The position numbers were made by a program, and so were the translations under genes. A stretch of 64,000 nt of DNA from Pinibacter soli (GTDB taxonomy: Bacteria; Bacteroidota; Bacteroidia; Chitinophagales; Chitinophagaceae), in assembly GCF_029961145.1 (NCBI RefSeq), contig NZ_JASBRG010000008.1:147465-211464 (forward strand), written 5' to 3'. The notes under the pieces were generated by a model. The model was not told the origin of the DNA and did no database searches. It saw only the letters and a program-made list of their open reading frames with translations. Positions within the stretch are counted from its first letter, which is position 1. Every line of letters starts with the position of its first letter. Positions 17,449-26,581 of this stretch are shown here, one piece after another.

Positions 17449-18513
17449 TTAAACTAACTGACTTGGAGATACTCCGTAATGCTTTTTAAATGCCTGGGAA
17501 AAATGACTTATCGATTTAAATCCAAGTTCATAAGCCAGATCGCTTATCGGAATCGGACTATCTTCAAGTATAAACTTGGCTTTTTCCATTTTTGCATTCA
17601 GGTAATATTGATAGACGGTTTTGCCTATAATTTCTTTGAACTTTGTTTTAAGTTTAGTTTTGCTAATAGCTGCCGCTCTTGCTAAATAAGTCAGAGAGAA
17701 ATCTTCAGAAGCTGCATGGTCGTCTATTAGTTTTTTTATTTCAAAAATTTTAGTCGCATCGCTGAAGTGTGCATACTTTTCATTTCTTTCATTTTTACTT
17801 GAGATGCGTTTTATGAAAAGTGCAAGTATTTTCAGAATATTAGCTTTTATCAATAGTCTTTCGTGAGGAGAGTGGTTTAGGTCAAAACTTAAAATTTCTC
17901 GCACCAACTCATATTTTTTTTCACAAATGGTTGAATAGATGCTTCCCGAAACTATGTTTTTTTGATAAGCAGTAGTGCTAATGGCCTTGTTACCAGGCTC
18001 ATTATGTAGATGATGCTTCGCAGTTTCTATAATTTGGTTAGTATTTAGGGCTGGCAAAGCCGAATATCCTAAAGCATTTTGCAAGAACTGTTTTGACATA
18101 TGAATCACTATTCCCGAAAAAGATTCACCTGCTCCCACCTTAATAAAAGATTGTATATCCGACGCGGACCAAAATACACCTAAGCTTAGATCACCTCCAA
18201 TTTTTGATTGTCTGCCTTCGCAGAAATGGGATAATTGAGTGGGACTACAATTAATGTGCATTGTATAAAATTCGGTTTCTTCAGTTGCTTTGCGCTCAAG
18301 AGACGCATCGGTCTTAAATATCAGATTACAAGTGGAAAGTTCGATATCATCGTCTAATTTGTGATGCGAACTGAAGCCTGTCGCAATACTTTCCGGAAAT
18401 ACAACCTTTTCCCCACTAAATTTCACATCGCCCAGGAATTTTTCGCCTGGCTCTGGCATTGTTTTAATTTGCCACTGTTTGGTAACCGACTCTCTGCTAA
18501 ATTCCAGTTTCAT
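17449..18513 (-). CDS. AraC family transcriptional regulator (paralogue 2)
   Basis: 354 residues, with the same plan as its neighbour at 15873-16931: an N-terminal sensor region (FPESIATGF, YTMHINCSPTQLSH, VFWSASDI) and a C-terminal AraC-type DNA-binding domain (LTYLARAAAISKTKLKTKFK, LAYELGFKSISHFSQAFKKH, GVSPSQLV). The DNA-recognition helices are almost identical to those of paralogue 1, so both may bind the same site. It is divergent from a third, more distant AraC gene at 18843. Confidence 0.92.
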   Translation of the reverse strand: MKLEFSRESVTKQWQIKTMPEPGEKFLGDVKFSGEKVVFPESIATGFSSHHKLDDDIELSTCNLIFKTDASLERKATEETEFYTMHINCSPTQLSHFCEGRQSKIGGDLSLGVFWSASDIQSFIKVGAGESFSGIVIHMSKQFLQNALGYSALPALNTNQIIETAKHHLHNEPGNKAISTTAYQKNIVSGSIYSTICEKKYELVREILSFDLNHSPHERLLIKANILKILALFIKRISSKNERNEKYAHFSDATKIFEIKKLIDDHAASEDFSLTYLARAAAISKTKLKTKFKEIIGKTVYQYYLNAKMEKAKFILEDSPIPISDLAYELGFKSISHFSQAFKKHYGVSPSQLV

Positions 18514-18630
18514 AATGCTAGGTTTTACTGTTGTGTTAAAAAAATATTTAATGGCCGTAGTTAGCTAATTGCTGTTTTATGCTCGCCCACTTTTAAATAT
18601 TGAAGACACAAAATTATCCACTAGCTATTC

Positions 18631-18661
18631 GCTGAAGTTTATCAAAATGTCATTCGATTTT
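18631..18661. promoter_or_regulatory. conserved upstream element shared by divergent AraC genes
   Basis: GCTGAAGTTTAT then CATTCGATTTT (18651-18661), the second copy of the block at 17041-17071. It sits about midway between the starts of the minus-strand AraC gene (18513) and the plus-strand one (18798/18843), so it could control both. Confidence 0.5.
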
Positions 18662-18842
18662 CGATAAAAGGCAGCCACTAACGATGACTTAAACATGACA
18701 TTATAGAGTGTTGTTTCCCGGGCACAAATTTTACATTGAAGCTTGGTTTTCTGCAACCTCGTGTCGTCAATTTTATAATTAGTCCATTAAATGCGAGATG
18801 GCAATTAAACTTTTTTGGTTAATGTATTGTTATCAGTTGCAT

Positions 18843-19853
18843 ATGAAGGAAATAATAGCGGACTGGGGCGTGGACAAGCCCCATTTCAACAAGTTCTTTA
18901 ATACTATGCTGGATGCGCTTGGGGTAGGGGTAGTGTTAAAAAATGATAGCATACAAATAGATAATTCCCTTGCCAAAGGCTATGTTGATTTTTTCCCATT
19001 CAACAACGGAATTGCGCTGGTGCGAATAGGCATTTTATTTGCTGAAGCAATCAATTTTAAGCGACTACTTGAGTCAGGGCCGGAGTATTATGCCTGTTTA
19101 TTTTCTTTAAAGGAAGGCATTGATATGCACGTTTTTGACGGCGAAGCTGACAAACAGGAAATGAACGGTCTGGGCTTGTCTGGAAAGCACTCTGTGCTTT
19201 ATTTTTCATCAGATGTGCAAAGCCTGTTTAGGGTAACACCGGACGAGGAAACAAAAATTGTGATTTTGGTTTTTACAAGTAGGGCTCTTCATAATATTTT
19301 TCCCTATTCTACTAATAGTGAATCTTCGGGTTTTCGTGTTGGTCAGTCTTTAAAAGGGTATTCAAACAAGAATGCAGAAATGGTTGAGAAAGTAACCGAC
19401 ATATTTGAACATGAATCCGTGGAGCATATTCAATCATTGTATTTGCTGGGGGCAGTTTATCAGTTACTTGCGGTTTTATTTCTGCAAATAGAAGCCGATC
19501 GCGAATTACTTAAGCAATCTACCGGAGTAGTAGAGGTCGCAAGAATGATCCAGATAAGAAATTTATTGATTGCAGACTTTTCGAATGATTGTCCTCTGCT
19601 TGAAGAAATGGCGAAAAAGGCTCAAATGAGTGCTACTAAATTTAAGGCCCTTTTTAAAAAATTATTTAAGTTACCATATTATCAATATTATCAGCACTAT
19701 CGTCTGCAGGGGGCTCGCCAAGCCATAATTTTGGGCAAATCAGTTAGTAACACTGCCTATGAATTCAGTTTTAATTCAATCAGTAATTTTAGCGTGGCGT
19801 TCAAAAAAAAGTTTAAAGTGTCGCCAAGTGAAATTGAAGTTCAATCTCGGTAA
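18843..19853 (+). CDS. AraC family transcriptional regulator (diverged third copy)
   Basis: About 336 residues from the ATG at 18843 (MKEIIADWGVDKPHF); an upstream in-frame ATG at 18798 would add 15 hydrophobic residues. The C-terminal AraC domain reads LEEMAKKAQMSATKFKALFKKLF and YEFSFNSISNFSVAFKKKFKVSPSEI. The second helix lacks the usual LGF (here FSF), yet the fold looks intact. The N-terminal region shares the layout of the two paralogues (YYACLFSLKEGIDMH, VLYFSSDVQSLFRV) at low identity, so all three are one local family. Its role and target are unknown. Confidence 0.88.
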   Translation: MKEIIADWGVDKPHFNKFFNTMLDALGVGVVLKNDSIQIDNSLAKGYVDFFPFNNGIALVRIGILFAEAINFKRLLESGPEYYACLFSLKEGIDMHVFDGEADKQEMNGLGLSGKHSVLYFSSDVQSLFRVTPDEETKIVILVFTSRALHNIFPYSTNSESSGFRVGQSLKGYSNKNAEMVEKVTDIFEHESVEHIQSLYLLGAVYQLLAVLFLQIEADRELLKQSTGVVEVARMIQIRNLLIADFSNDCPLLEEMAKKAQMSATKFKALFKKLFKLPYYQYYQHYRLQGARQAIILGKSVSNTAYEFSFNSISNFSVAFKKKFKVSPSEIEVQSR

Positions 19854-20122
19854 TATTGCCCATTTATTTTTTGAATAAACAACCGGTTCTTTCTGCTTCA
19901 TTGTAGCAATCTGGTTACATAAATCAATGCATGCGTTGTCAGAATATTTATCTATGGCGACGTGGCCCTTTAGAATCTTATATCAACCTCCCCATACAGA
20001 CCTATTTAGGGCTTTTTCCTAATCAAATCTAACTTTTTCATAAAGTAATAGTGCAAAAGAGTTGATTTCTTTGCAACTCGCTTTTTGTAATAAAAAACGG
20101 ATTAAATCTAAATATAATTTCC

Positions 20123-20359
20123 ATGAAAACACTCATAGGCTTCATCGCTATTTCCATTATTATTTGTCTATTGACCGTAACTATTTTTTGCCTTTGGAAT
20201 TTTGCATTTGTTAACTGGCAACTTGTTTCGCAAGTTGTTAATACCACTTGTGCCGTATCTGGTAGTTTATTCATTGTTTGGTTATGCTGCCGTATTTTTT
20301 TTGCGGAACGACGACTTGACGAACGAGATGAGAATCGTATGTATCCTAAAGTAAAATAA
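20123..20359 (+). CDS. small two-helix membrane protein, unknown
   Basis: 78 residues: MKTLIGFIAISIIICLLTVT begins the first hydrophobic helix (about residues 4-28), a second lies at about 42-62 (TCAVSGSLFIVWLCCRIFFA), and a charged tail follows (ERRLDERDENRMYPKVK). The helix-loop-helix plan and the basic/acidic tail support a real small membrane protein. A minus-strand frame overlaps it but lacks any such pattern. No neighbour suggests a role. Confidence 0.5.
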   Translation: MKTLIGFIAISIIICLLTVTIFCLWNFAFVNWQLVSQVVNTTCAVSGSLFIVWLCCRIFFAERRLDERDENRMYPKVK

Positions 20360-20536
20360 TCTTCACTCAGCTTTTGATATAATATTTAAAAAAGACTGAC
20401 GGCCTTTTCTACATTTTAGAAAGCAACTATCGTCAGTATAATTCAGTCTTCAGTTTGTTAACATTTAACAATACACGAATTTTTTGAAACCAAATAGCAG
20501 ATTGAGATTGCTCAATTTTGAATAAAACGCCCACCA

Positions 20537-20977
20537 ATGAAAAATCTAGAATATGACGAAAAACATCTGGTTCAGATTCATGAATTGAAGCCAATTCGCG
20601 CTACCGGTGAATTCAATGCTGTAGAGCGCCTTAAAAGCAATGTTTCAAATAGTGTGGCTTATAAAAGGGCGTATGATCTTTTTGTGAAGATATCCGGACT
20701 TGTGGAGAGGGTAGAAAGAACAATGGAGAAAGCAATGATGAAGAGTTTAAGCAAAGCGTGCATTGAGATGGTCATTACGCTTTATAAAATGGATATGTCT
20801 GCAGATAAAACCCGCCACGCAGCCGAAGCCTGCGAAAAGATTGAAGTTGTAGAAATGCTGCTAAAGCTGATGAAAGAGTTTAAGCTGATAGCCGTATTTT
20901 ATATTTCAGATCTTGAGGATCACATGAAACAATTAAGTCAGCAAATCTATTTGGAGTGTAACGTTGCAGCTATGTAG
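20537..20977 (+). CDS. four-helix-bundle protein, 23S IVP / Avd-like
   Basis: 146 residues, helical throughout after residue about 30. The pattern AYKRAYDLFVKISGLVERV, then AKACIEMV-like packing (KSLSKACIEMVITLYKM), then ACEKIEVVEMLLKLMKEFKL and a last helix with SDLEDHMKQLSQQ fits the four-helix bundle shared by 23S rRNA intervening-sequence proteins and the Avd accessory proteins of diversity-generating retroelements (family knowledge). No reverse transcriptase, template repeat or rRNA gene is in the window, so it is an orphan here. A strong terminator follows. Confidence 0.75.
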   Translation: MKNLEYDEKHLVQIHELKPIRATGEFNAVERLKSNVSNSVAYKRAYDLFVKISGLVERVERTMEKAMMKSLSKACIEMVITLYKMDMSADKTRHAAEACEKIEVVEMLLKLMKEFKLIAVFYISDLEDHMKQLSQQIYLECNVAAM

Positions 20978-21017
20978 ATCAGATTTGTTGAAACAATATT
21001 CAAACAAGCATTTTAGA

Positions 21018-21049
21018 AAAAGCCCCCTGGTACTTAACAGGGGGCTTTT
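21018..21049. terminator. bidirectional terminator
   Basis: GCCCCCTG (21022-21029) and CAGGGGGC (21038-21045) form a perfect 8-bp stem, with AAAA before and TTTT after. It lies between convergent genes (20537-20977 on plus, 21061-21732 on minus) and can serve both. Confidence 0.85.
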
Positions 21050-21060
21050 CATTTCGGATA

Positions 21061-21732
21061 TTATTTATTGTTGATAGATTTTAGTGTATCAAGCGCTGTT
21101 TTCAGTCGTTCCACTTCTTTAAGTTGTTGCTCCTGGGTTCTTTTGTTTTCAGCAATGTCTCCTTCCAGGTTCTTACGCTGTTTTTCCAATTTTTCGTTTT
21201 CTTTTATCAGATCATTGTATTTATTTTGGGCTTTCGTATAGGCATCTGTTTGTGCAGAGATATCGACCTGTTTTTTCTCCGCATATATCGAAGGATTAAG
21301 AGAAGAAAGAATGTAGTTTTTAGCTTTTAGATAAGTGTCGGTATTTGTTGGGTCTATGAAATTGTCATAGCCACTTGATAAAGCCATCTTGCCGATAGAC
21401 TTGTCTTTTTCCGAACGGCTTTTATTGTCAACCTCAAAATATACGTCATAGGTATTGTTGCCCATTTCTTGTAGTGAAACTCCTTTAGCGATTAAAAGAC
21501 CTTTGGATTTTTCGAGCTTTATTCCTTTCGCTTTGAAACTTTCTTTCAATGCATCTTTTAGTGCATCGGCTGTCATGTTGTACTCGCATGCTATGGCACT
21601 GCGCTCTGTTTTGTCAATTTTAATAGTGCTTTCTGTTGTTTGCGTTGCTGCAAGAATGTTGGTTGAAGTTTGGGCCACTGAAGCTGATGCAATTGCAACA
21701 CATAAAGCAATTGCGAGAAAATGTTTTTTCAT
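21061..21732 (-). CDS. exported coiled-coil protein, unknown
   Basis: 223 residues with a signal peptide (MKKHFLAIALCVAIASASVA, cleavage near residue 21). The middle part is mixed. The last about 60 residues form a heptad-type coiled coil (KYNDLIKENEKLEKQRKN and following). A periplasmic structural or lipid-binding role is possible but unproven. No neighbour clarifies it. Confidence 0.75.
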   Translation of the reverse strand: MKKHFLAIALCVAIASASVAQTSTNILAATQTTESTIKIDKTERSAIACEYNMTADALKDALKESFKAKGIKLEKSKGLLIAKGVSLQEMGNNTYDVYFEVDNKSRSEKDKSIGKMALSSGYDNFIDPTNTDTYLKAKNYILSSLNPSIYAEKKQVDISAQTDAYTKAQNKYNDLIKENEKLEKQRKNLEGDIAENKRTQEQQLKEVERLKTALDTLKSINNK

Positions 21733-22010
21733 TTGATGCGGTTTAGATTTTTATAATCTCTAAAGACCGGTCATTAGTTGAAATGGTTGCGAGAACAGAA
21801 ACAGCACCATAAATAATTTTACTGATTTTAAAAAAAGGACGCACGATTGTTTTAAAGAGGCAACAAATGAAAATCGGATGCTCTTTTTGAGTTTGTCCAG
21901 AGCACTATTTAGCAAGTGGCTTAAAGCACGTGAAGGCGGGTTTGAGAATAGAACGTATTCAGATGTTTTGGTAATTGTATAAGTGAAGCTTAATCATTCA
22001 AAAATTATGA

Positions 22011-23030
22011 CTAAGCGTGGATTACCAAATCCGAATCAATAATGATTTTATAATGCATCTGACGCTCCGTGTTTTCAATTTTATTTTGCAAAAGTTCTAC
22101 CAACATTTGTGCTGCTTTTTGGCCTTGCTTAAATGGATATTGTTCAACACTTGCAATTGGACGAAATTTTAGGTGTGGCAGCATGGGCAGGTTGACATAG
22201 CTTACAAACAGCAAATCTTTGTTTACACAAATATTTTGTTGAGTGGCATAGTGCATAGCATCCATAGCTACATAATCATTGAATGTAACAATGGCGGTTG
22301 GCTTTCGACTATGTGACAGTAATTTTTGAGTGGCTTCATAAACGCTTTCTTTTGACAAGTCACAATTGAATACCAATGAAGGATCAAATTTGAGTCTGTT
22401 CTTTTGCATTGCCTGCATATAGCCGTCCCGCCTTTCAGCAGTAGCGACTAACGTTTTGGGACCATTGATCATTCCTATAACTCTGTGACGTGCTTTAAGC
22501 AGATAGCTGATGGCTTTTATGGTGCCGGATAAAATATTGCACGCAACATAATTGATGTCGTTCATGTCAGGAATTCTGTCAAAGAAAACTACAGGTATGT
22601 TTGCTTTTTTAAAAAATTCAAAATGCTCAAATGTTTTTGTGTTTTTTGTAATAGAAATAATTAGCCCGTCCACACGATGTTTTTTCATTGTTTCCATCAG
22701 CTGCTTTTCTCTTTCGATATCATCGTGGCTTTGCCCCATTAACACAGTATAGCCGTTCATGTTGGCTACTTCCTCAATGCCGCTAATTGCAGAAGAAAAA
22801 AATGACTCTGATAAACCTGGCAGAATAACCCCTAGCGTAAATGTTTTGCGTTGCTGAAGGGAGATGGCCATTTGGTTTGGCTCATAATCCAGCTTTTGCG
22901 CTAATTGCTGAACAAGCGTTTTTGTTTTTAATCCTATAGAAGGATGATTGTGCAATGCTCTGGAAACAGTTGAGATAGATATATTCAACCGTTTTGCTAT
23001 TTCCTTTATTGTTGGTTGTTTTTCGGCCAT
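22011..23030 (-). CDS. LacI family transcriptional regulator of the adjacent PUL
   Basis: 339 residues. The N-terminal helix-turn-helix TIKEIAKRLNISISTVSRAL with hinge YEPNQMA is followed by a periplasmic-binding-protein-like sensor (LGVILPGLSESFFSSAISGI onward). It is divergent from the SusC gene at 23539 across about 500 bp, so it most likely controls the PUL in response to a sugar. LacI-type control of a SusCD locus is less usual than ECF sigma/anti-sigma or hybrid two-component control. A candidate operator lies at 23307-23320. Confidence 0.93.
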   Translation of the reverse strand: MAEKQPTIKEIAKRLNISISTVSRALHNHPSIGLKTKTLVQQLAQKLDYEPNQMAISLQQRKTFTLGVILPGLSESFFSSAISGIEEVANMNGYTVLMGQSHDDIEREKQLMETMKKHRVDGLIISITKNTKTFEHFEFFKKANIPVVFFDRIPDMNDINYVACNILSGTIKAISYLLKARHRVIGMINGPKTLVATAERRDGYMQAMQKNRLKFDPSLVFNCDLSKESVYEATQKLLSHSRKPTAIVTFNDYVAMDAMHYATQQNICVNKDLLFVSYVNLPMLPHLKFRPIASVEQYPFKQGQKAAQMLVELLQNKIENTERQMHYKIIIDSDLVIHA

Positions 23031-23538
23031 AACAGTCTCTTACGCAGCCTTGCAAACAGAAGAACAGGGTGCAATTCGTTAATTGGGTAATTATTTTTAG
23101 GGCGGGTAAAGATGCATTTTTTTCGGTACTTTCGCTGCTTTTTTTCGAGGTTTTTTAAAAAGTATTGTTTCGCCATCCTCTGTATCAGGAATTGCTTCAA
23201 AATGATCGTATATAGATTTCTTTGTTTGTCATTGATATGAAGTTTATGCGCACTTTTTCCCAAAATCATCGATAGAACGTGGATTTACTATGCTGTTTTT
23301 AAGATTACGCAAACGTTTGATAACTGCGTCATTGCTATCACATGTGTTATTTTGTAATGTGTTTAGTTGGCAGAATATGTAAAACTCACATAGATTTGTT
23401 AAAACCAAAATTGCTGAAAATGTTATCACTGCTTAAAGAATTTGGTTACAAATTTTTAAGCTTTTAAGCACTCCGAAAGAGAAGCAAAAAAGCATAAGCA
23501 TTTTCTGTAATCAATAAATTTCTAAAAGAGATCTTCTT
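23031..23538. other. divergent intergenic region, LacI gene to SusC
   Basis: 508 bp without a gene. Apart from the CAAACGTTTG palindrome, it has an AAGCTTTTAAGC repeat near 23458-23470 and AT-rich stretches. The short frames on the minus strand here have no family features. It presumably holds the promoters of both the regulator and the PUL. Confidence 0.45.
23307..23320. promoter_or_regulatory. candidate LacI-type operator
   Basis: ACGCAAACGTTTGA contains the perfect palindrome CAAACGTTTG (23310-23319) with a central CG, the form that LacI/PurR-family repressors bind (for comparison, the PurR site ACGCAAACGTTTNCGT). It lies 280 bp upstream of the LacI gene start and about 220 bp upstream of SusC. 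Binding is inferred, not shown. Confidence 0.5.
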
Positions 23539-26526
23539 ATGAGAATAGGAAATAAGTTGTTACTAAGGTTGGGACTATTTTGCGTTATCTGTATTGGAAC
23601 CACACTGCATACAGAGGCACAAGGCAAAAGCGACTCAAAAGACACTTCACAGGCTGCAAAAGATACAACTCAGTTATTGAGCAAGGCCGATTATTCCATC
23701 TTACCTGTTAAACGATCTGTAGGATCGGTATCAATGGGTACAATTGAAACAAAGCCATTGATTTCCTTACAGCAAATGCTGAAAGGAAATGCAGTGGGTG
23801 TATATGTTCCGGAAAGAAGCGGAGAACCAGGCTCAGATCAAACAAATATGTTTGTCAGGGGCTTGTCTATGCCTTTGCTGCTGCGCCGCAATATCACTGC
23901 TACACAACCCACCGTGTTTTTAAACGGAATGCCGCTTATCCAGGAAAATCCTTTCGCATACGATGTGCAGCAATATGACTACAACAGGATAGGCAGTCAA
24001 ACCAATTTGTTGTCAATAATCGATCTGGACAACGTTGAATCCATTAATGTTTACAAGAATGCCGGTGATATTGGAGAGTTAGGTCCATGGGCTCCTAACG
24101 GTGCAATTTGGATCACTACTAAAAATGCGCATAAAGCTGAGCGCCAGGTAAGTGTAAATAGTTATGTTGGGTTTGCTCAACGACCTGCTGTCACCACTTT
24201 GAATGCGGCTGATGAAAATGCTTTCAGACAACCATTTTATGCCAAGTATGCAACTGCAGATCAAAAAACAAATTACCCATCATACCTGGCCAATAATCTT
24301 AGTCCTGATTACTACGGAAAATCAGATTGGACGGATTTGTATTATAAAAACGCAGCACTTTACAATGTTAACTTAAGTGTTACCGGTGGTTCTGACCGTG
24401 CGAACTTCCGTTTTTTTGGAGGTGCAACTAAGAATAATGGAACAGCTGATCAAACAGGCTTCAGCCGTTACCAGGCATTCTTTTCAGTAAATATGCTTCC
24501 GTTAAAATGGTTGACTTCTTCTACCACGATCAATGCTTCGATGATGAAACGCGAGGGAGCAAGATATTTGCGTGATCGCTTTGCTGAAGCAAGATATATT
24601 CCGGATCTGACAACTCCTCTCGCACCAAACAAAACGATGTATGCGAATTATCTTGACCAACTGACTACAAGCGTTGATAATAATGTTACAAACAGTATTC
24701 AGGGCGCTTTCTCTTTGGCGGCGAAGCTTAATAATTTCGGAATAGTTTCCAAGCTGTCTTTCGACTATAACACAGGTGTGAGAGATCAGTTCTTTCCTAC
24801 AACCATAATGGAGAATAACAACTTTGTATCTAATTATTTCGGATATAACCAAAGGCTGTTTTTCGATAATGCTGCTACATATAAATGGGACTTAAACAAG
24901 GCGAATAAGTTCGAATTCAAAGCAGGGTTTTCCTACACTGCTGACCTGAATAAATACAACTACGCTTACGCGTACAACACGCCAAGTGATTTCATTAAGC
25001 TAAACATGGTTGATGGAAATTCAAATCACACTTCTGCTGTAATTTCCGCTTCAAACCCTAAAGGAACTGTGTATTTAACTCCGGTAGCGGGCATGCTCGT
25101 TACCAGGTTTATTGATCAGGAAGCTCATCGCCGCGCCAGCCTGTACGCTAAAGTTAATTACGGTTACAAAGAGATGATCAATGCATCTCTGTTGGTTAGA
25201 AGTGACGGTTCTTCTACTCAACAACCTGACGCCCGCTGGTATATGCCATTGCCAACCGCTGCTGTTGATATGGATCTAACAAAGATCTTCAGGATAGATA
25301 ATAATCATAACACAATTAATAACTTGATTTTCTCTACTTCTTATGGAGTGGTAGGGAGAGATAACCTTGATGACCGTTTTGGTGCCGGCCCGCAATATGG
25401 TGTGGATCTGGGTTGGAAAGACGCGACAACTATTGCTTCCTATAATGGATTCGCTGGTTTAACAAGGCCTTACTCAAGTGGATGGGTAGGATATGGTTTC
25501 AAATGGGCGCATACAGAAAATTTCAACGCAGGCATTAAAGCAGACCTGTTTAAATCGAGGTTAAATATCGGCGTTGATGTTTATAGAAAAGCCGACAAGG
25601 ATATGTTGTTTGCTGTGCCTGTATCATCTGAGTCGGGTTATGCTAGTCAATACCTCAATGGAATGGATGTGTTGAATAAAGGTGTTGAAGTGATCATTAA
25701 CAGCGACATCATAAGAGACACTAAGCACCATTTCACATGGAATGCACAGCTTAATGTTGCATATAATCAAAATGAATTAACCAAGCTGCCGGGCGATTTG
25801 AGTTCTGTAATAATTGGTGACAGAAAATTGCAGGTAGGTCATGCGATTGATGAATACTGGTTGTTGAAAAATAATGGAGTTTATATCACCGATCCGGCCA
25901 GTACGCAAAACTATAAAGGTATCGCATTAAAAGCCGGCGATCCAATATGGGCCAATACACAAGGCGATCCAAGTACAATTAATGATGATGATAAAGTATT
26001 GATGGGCCACGCTATGCCTAAGGTAACAGGAGGATTTGCTAATAACATTAAATATAAAGACTTCAACGTAAGCTTTGATATATACTTCGCATTGGGCCAG
26101 AAAATATTAAATGAGTACGCATCTCAAAGATTAGATTTTGTCAATAATGAAAATGGCGGAACAATGAGCTCTGTTAAGGAGATCACTTACTGGCAAAAAA
26201 ATGCGGACTTGTCGAAATATCCTGTATATAACCCATGGAGCAATGTAATACCGTATCAGCTAAACCAGAATTTGTTTTTGGAAGATGCATCATTTGTTAA
26301 ACTACGTTCAGTAACTGCAGGATATGATTTTATCAACTCCAGATTTATCAAAAAACTTGGCGGAACCTTCACCCGGGTATATGTGTATGTAACGGGCATG
26401 AACTTGTTGACCATTACACCATTTAAAGGCAACGATCCAGAACTGGTAGATTTTAACGGCCACTATACAGGATATGGTTTGCCACTATCAAAGTCATACA
26501 CATTCGGTATCAAATTAGACCTATAG
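23539..26526 (+). CDS. SusC/RagA family TonB-dependent outer-membrane transporter (module 1)
   Basis: 995-residue barrel with a plug. The signal peptide ends near residue 29 (HTEAQ). The N-terminal carboxypeptidase-regulatory-like domain common in SusC proteins is missing; the protein goes almost at once into the plug (TIETKPLISLQQMLKGNAVGV, FVRGLSMP, NGAIWITTK). The C-terminal barrel ends SKSYTFGIKLDL with the expected terminal aromatic/hydrophobic strand. It imports oligosaccharide or glycopeptide released at the cell surface, together with the SusD encoded 55 bp downstream. Confidence 0.93.
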   Translation: MRIGNKLLLRLGLFCVICIGTTLHTEAQGKSDSKDTSQAAKDTTQLLSKADYSILPVKRSVGSVSMGTIETKPLISLQQMLKGNAVGVYVPERSGEPGSDQTNMFVRGLSMPLLLRRNITATQPTVFLNGMPLIQENPFAYDVQQYDYNRIGSQTNLLSIIDLDNVESINVYKNAGDIGELGPWAPNGAIWITTKNAHKAERQVSVNSYVGFAQRPAVTTLNAADENAFRQPFYAKYATADQKTNYPSYLANNLSPDYYGKSDWTDLYYKNAALYNVNLSVTGGSDRANFRFFGGATKNNGTADQTGFSRYQAFFSVNMLPLKWLTSSTTINASMMKREGARYLRDRFAEARYIPDLTTPLAPNKTMYANYLDQLTTSVDNNVTNSIQGAFSLAAKLNNFGIVSKLSFDYNTGVRDQFFPTTIMENNNFVSNYFGYNQRLFFDNAATYKWDLNKANKFEFKAGFSYTADLNKYNYAYAYNTPSDFIKLNMVDGNSNHTSAVISASNPKGTVYLTPVAGMLVTRFIDQEAHRRASLYAKVNYGYKEMINASLLVRSDGSSTQQPDARWYMPLPTAAVDMDLTKIFRIDNNHNTINNLIFSTSYGVVGRDNLDDRFGAGPQYGVDLGWKDATTIASYNGFAGLTRPYSSGWVGYGFKWAHTENFNAGIKADLFKSRLNIGVDVYRKADKDMLFAVPVSSESGYASQYLNGMDVLNKGVEVIINSDIIRDTKHHFTWNAQLNVAYNQNELTKLPGDLSSVIIGDRKLQVGHAIDEYWLLKNNGVYITDPASTQNYKGIALKAGDPIWANTQGDPSTINDDDKVLMGHAMPKVTGGFANNIKYKDFNVSFDIYFALGQKILNEYASQRLDFVNNENGGTMSSVKEITYWQKNADLSKYPVYNPWSNVIPYQLNQNLFLEDASFVKLRSVTAGYDFINSRFIKKLGGTFTRVYVYVTGMNLLTITPFKGNDPELVDFNGHYTGYGLPLSKSYTFGIKLDL

Positions 26527-26581
26527 ACTGGTTTGAATTTATACCTGAAAAATCATTATTCAATATTTATAATAGTAAGAG

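Noticed and set aside
20038-20274. 78-codon minus-strand frame over the small membrane protein
   Set aside because: It lacks the clear hydrophobic pattern of the plus-strand frame, which better fits a gene.
20537-20977. Diversity-generating retroelement
   Set aside because: Only an Avd-like bundle is present; reverse transcriptase and template/variable repeats are missing from the window.
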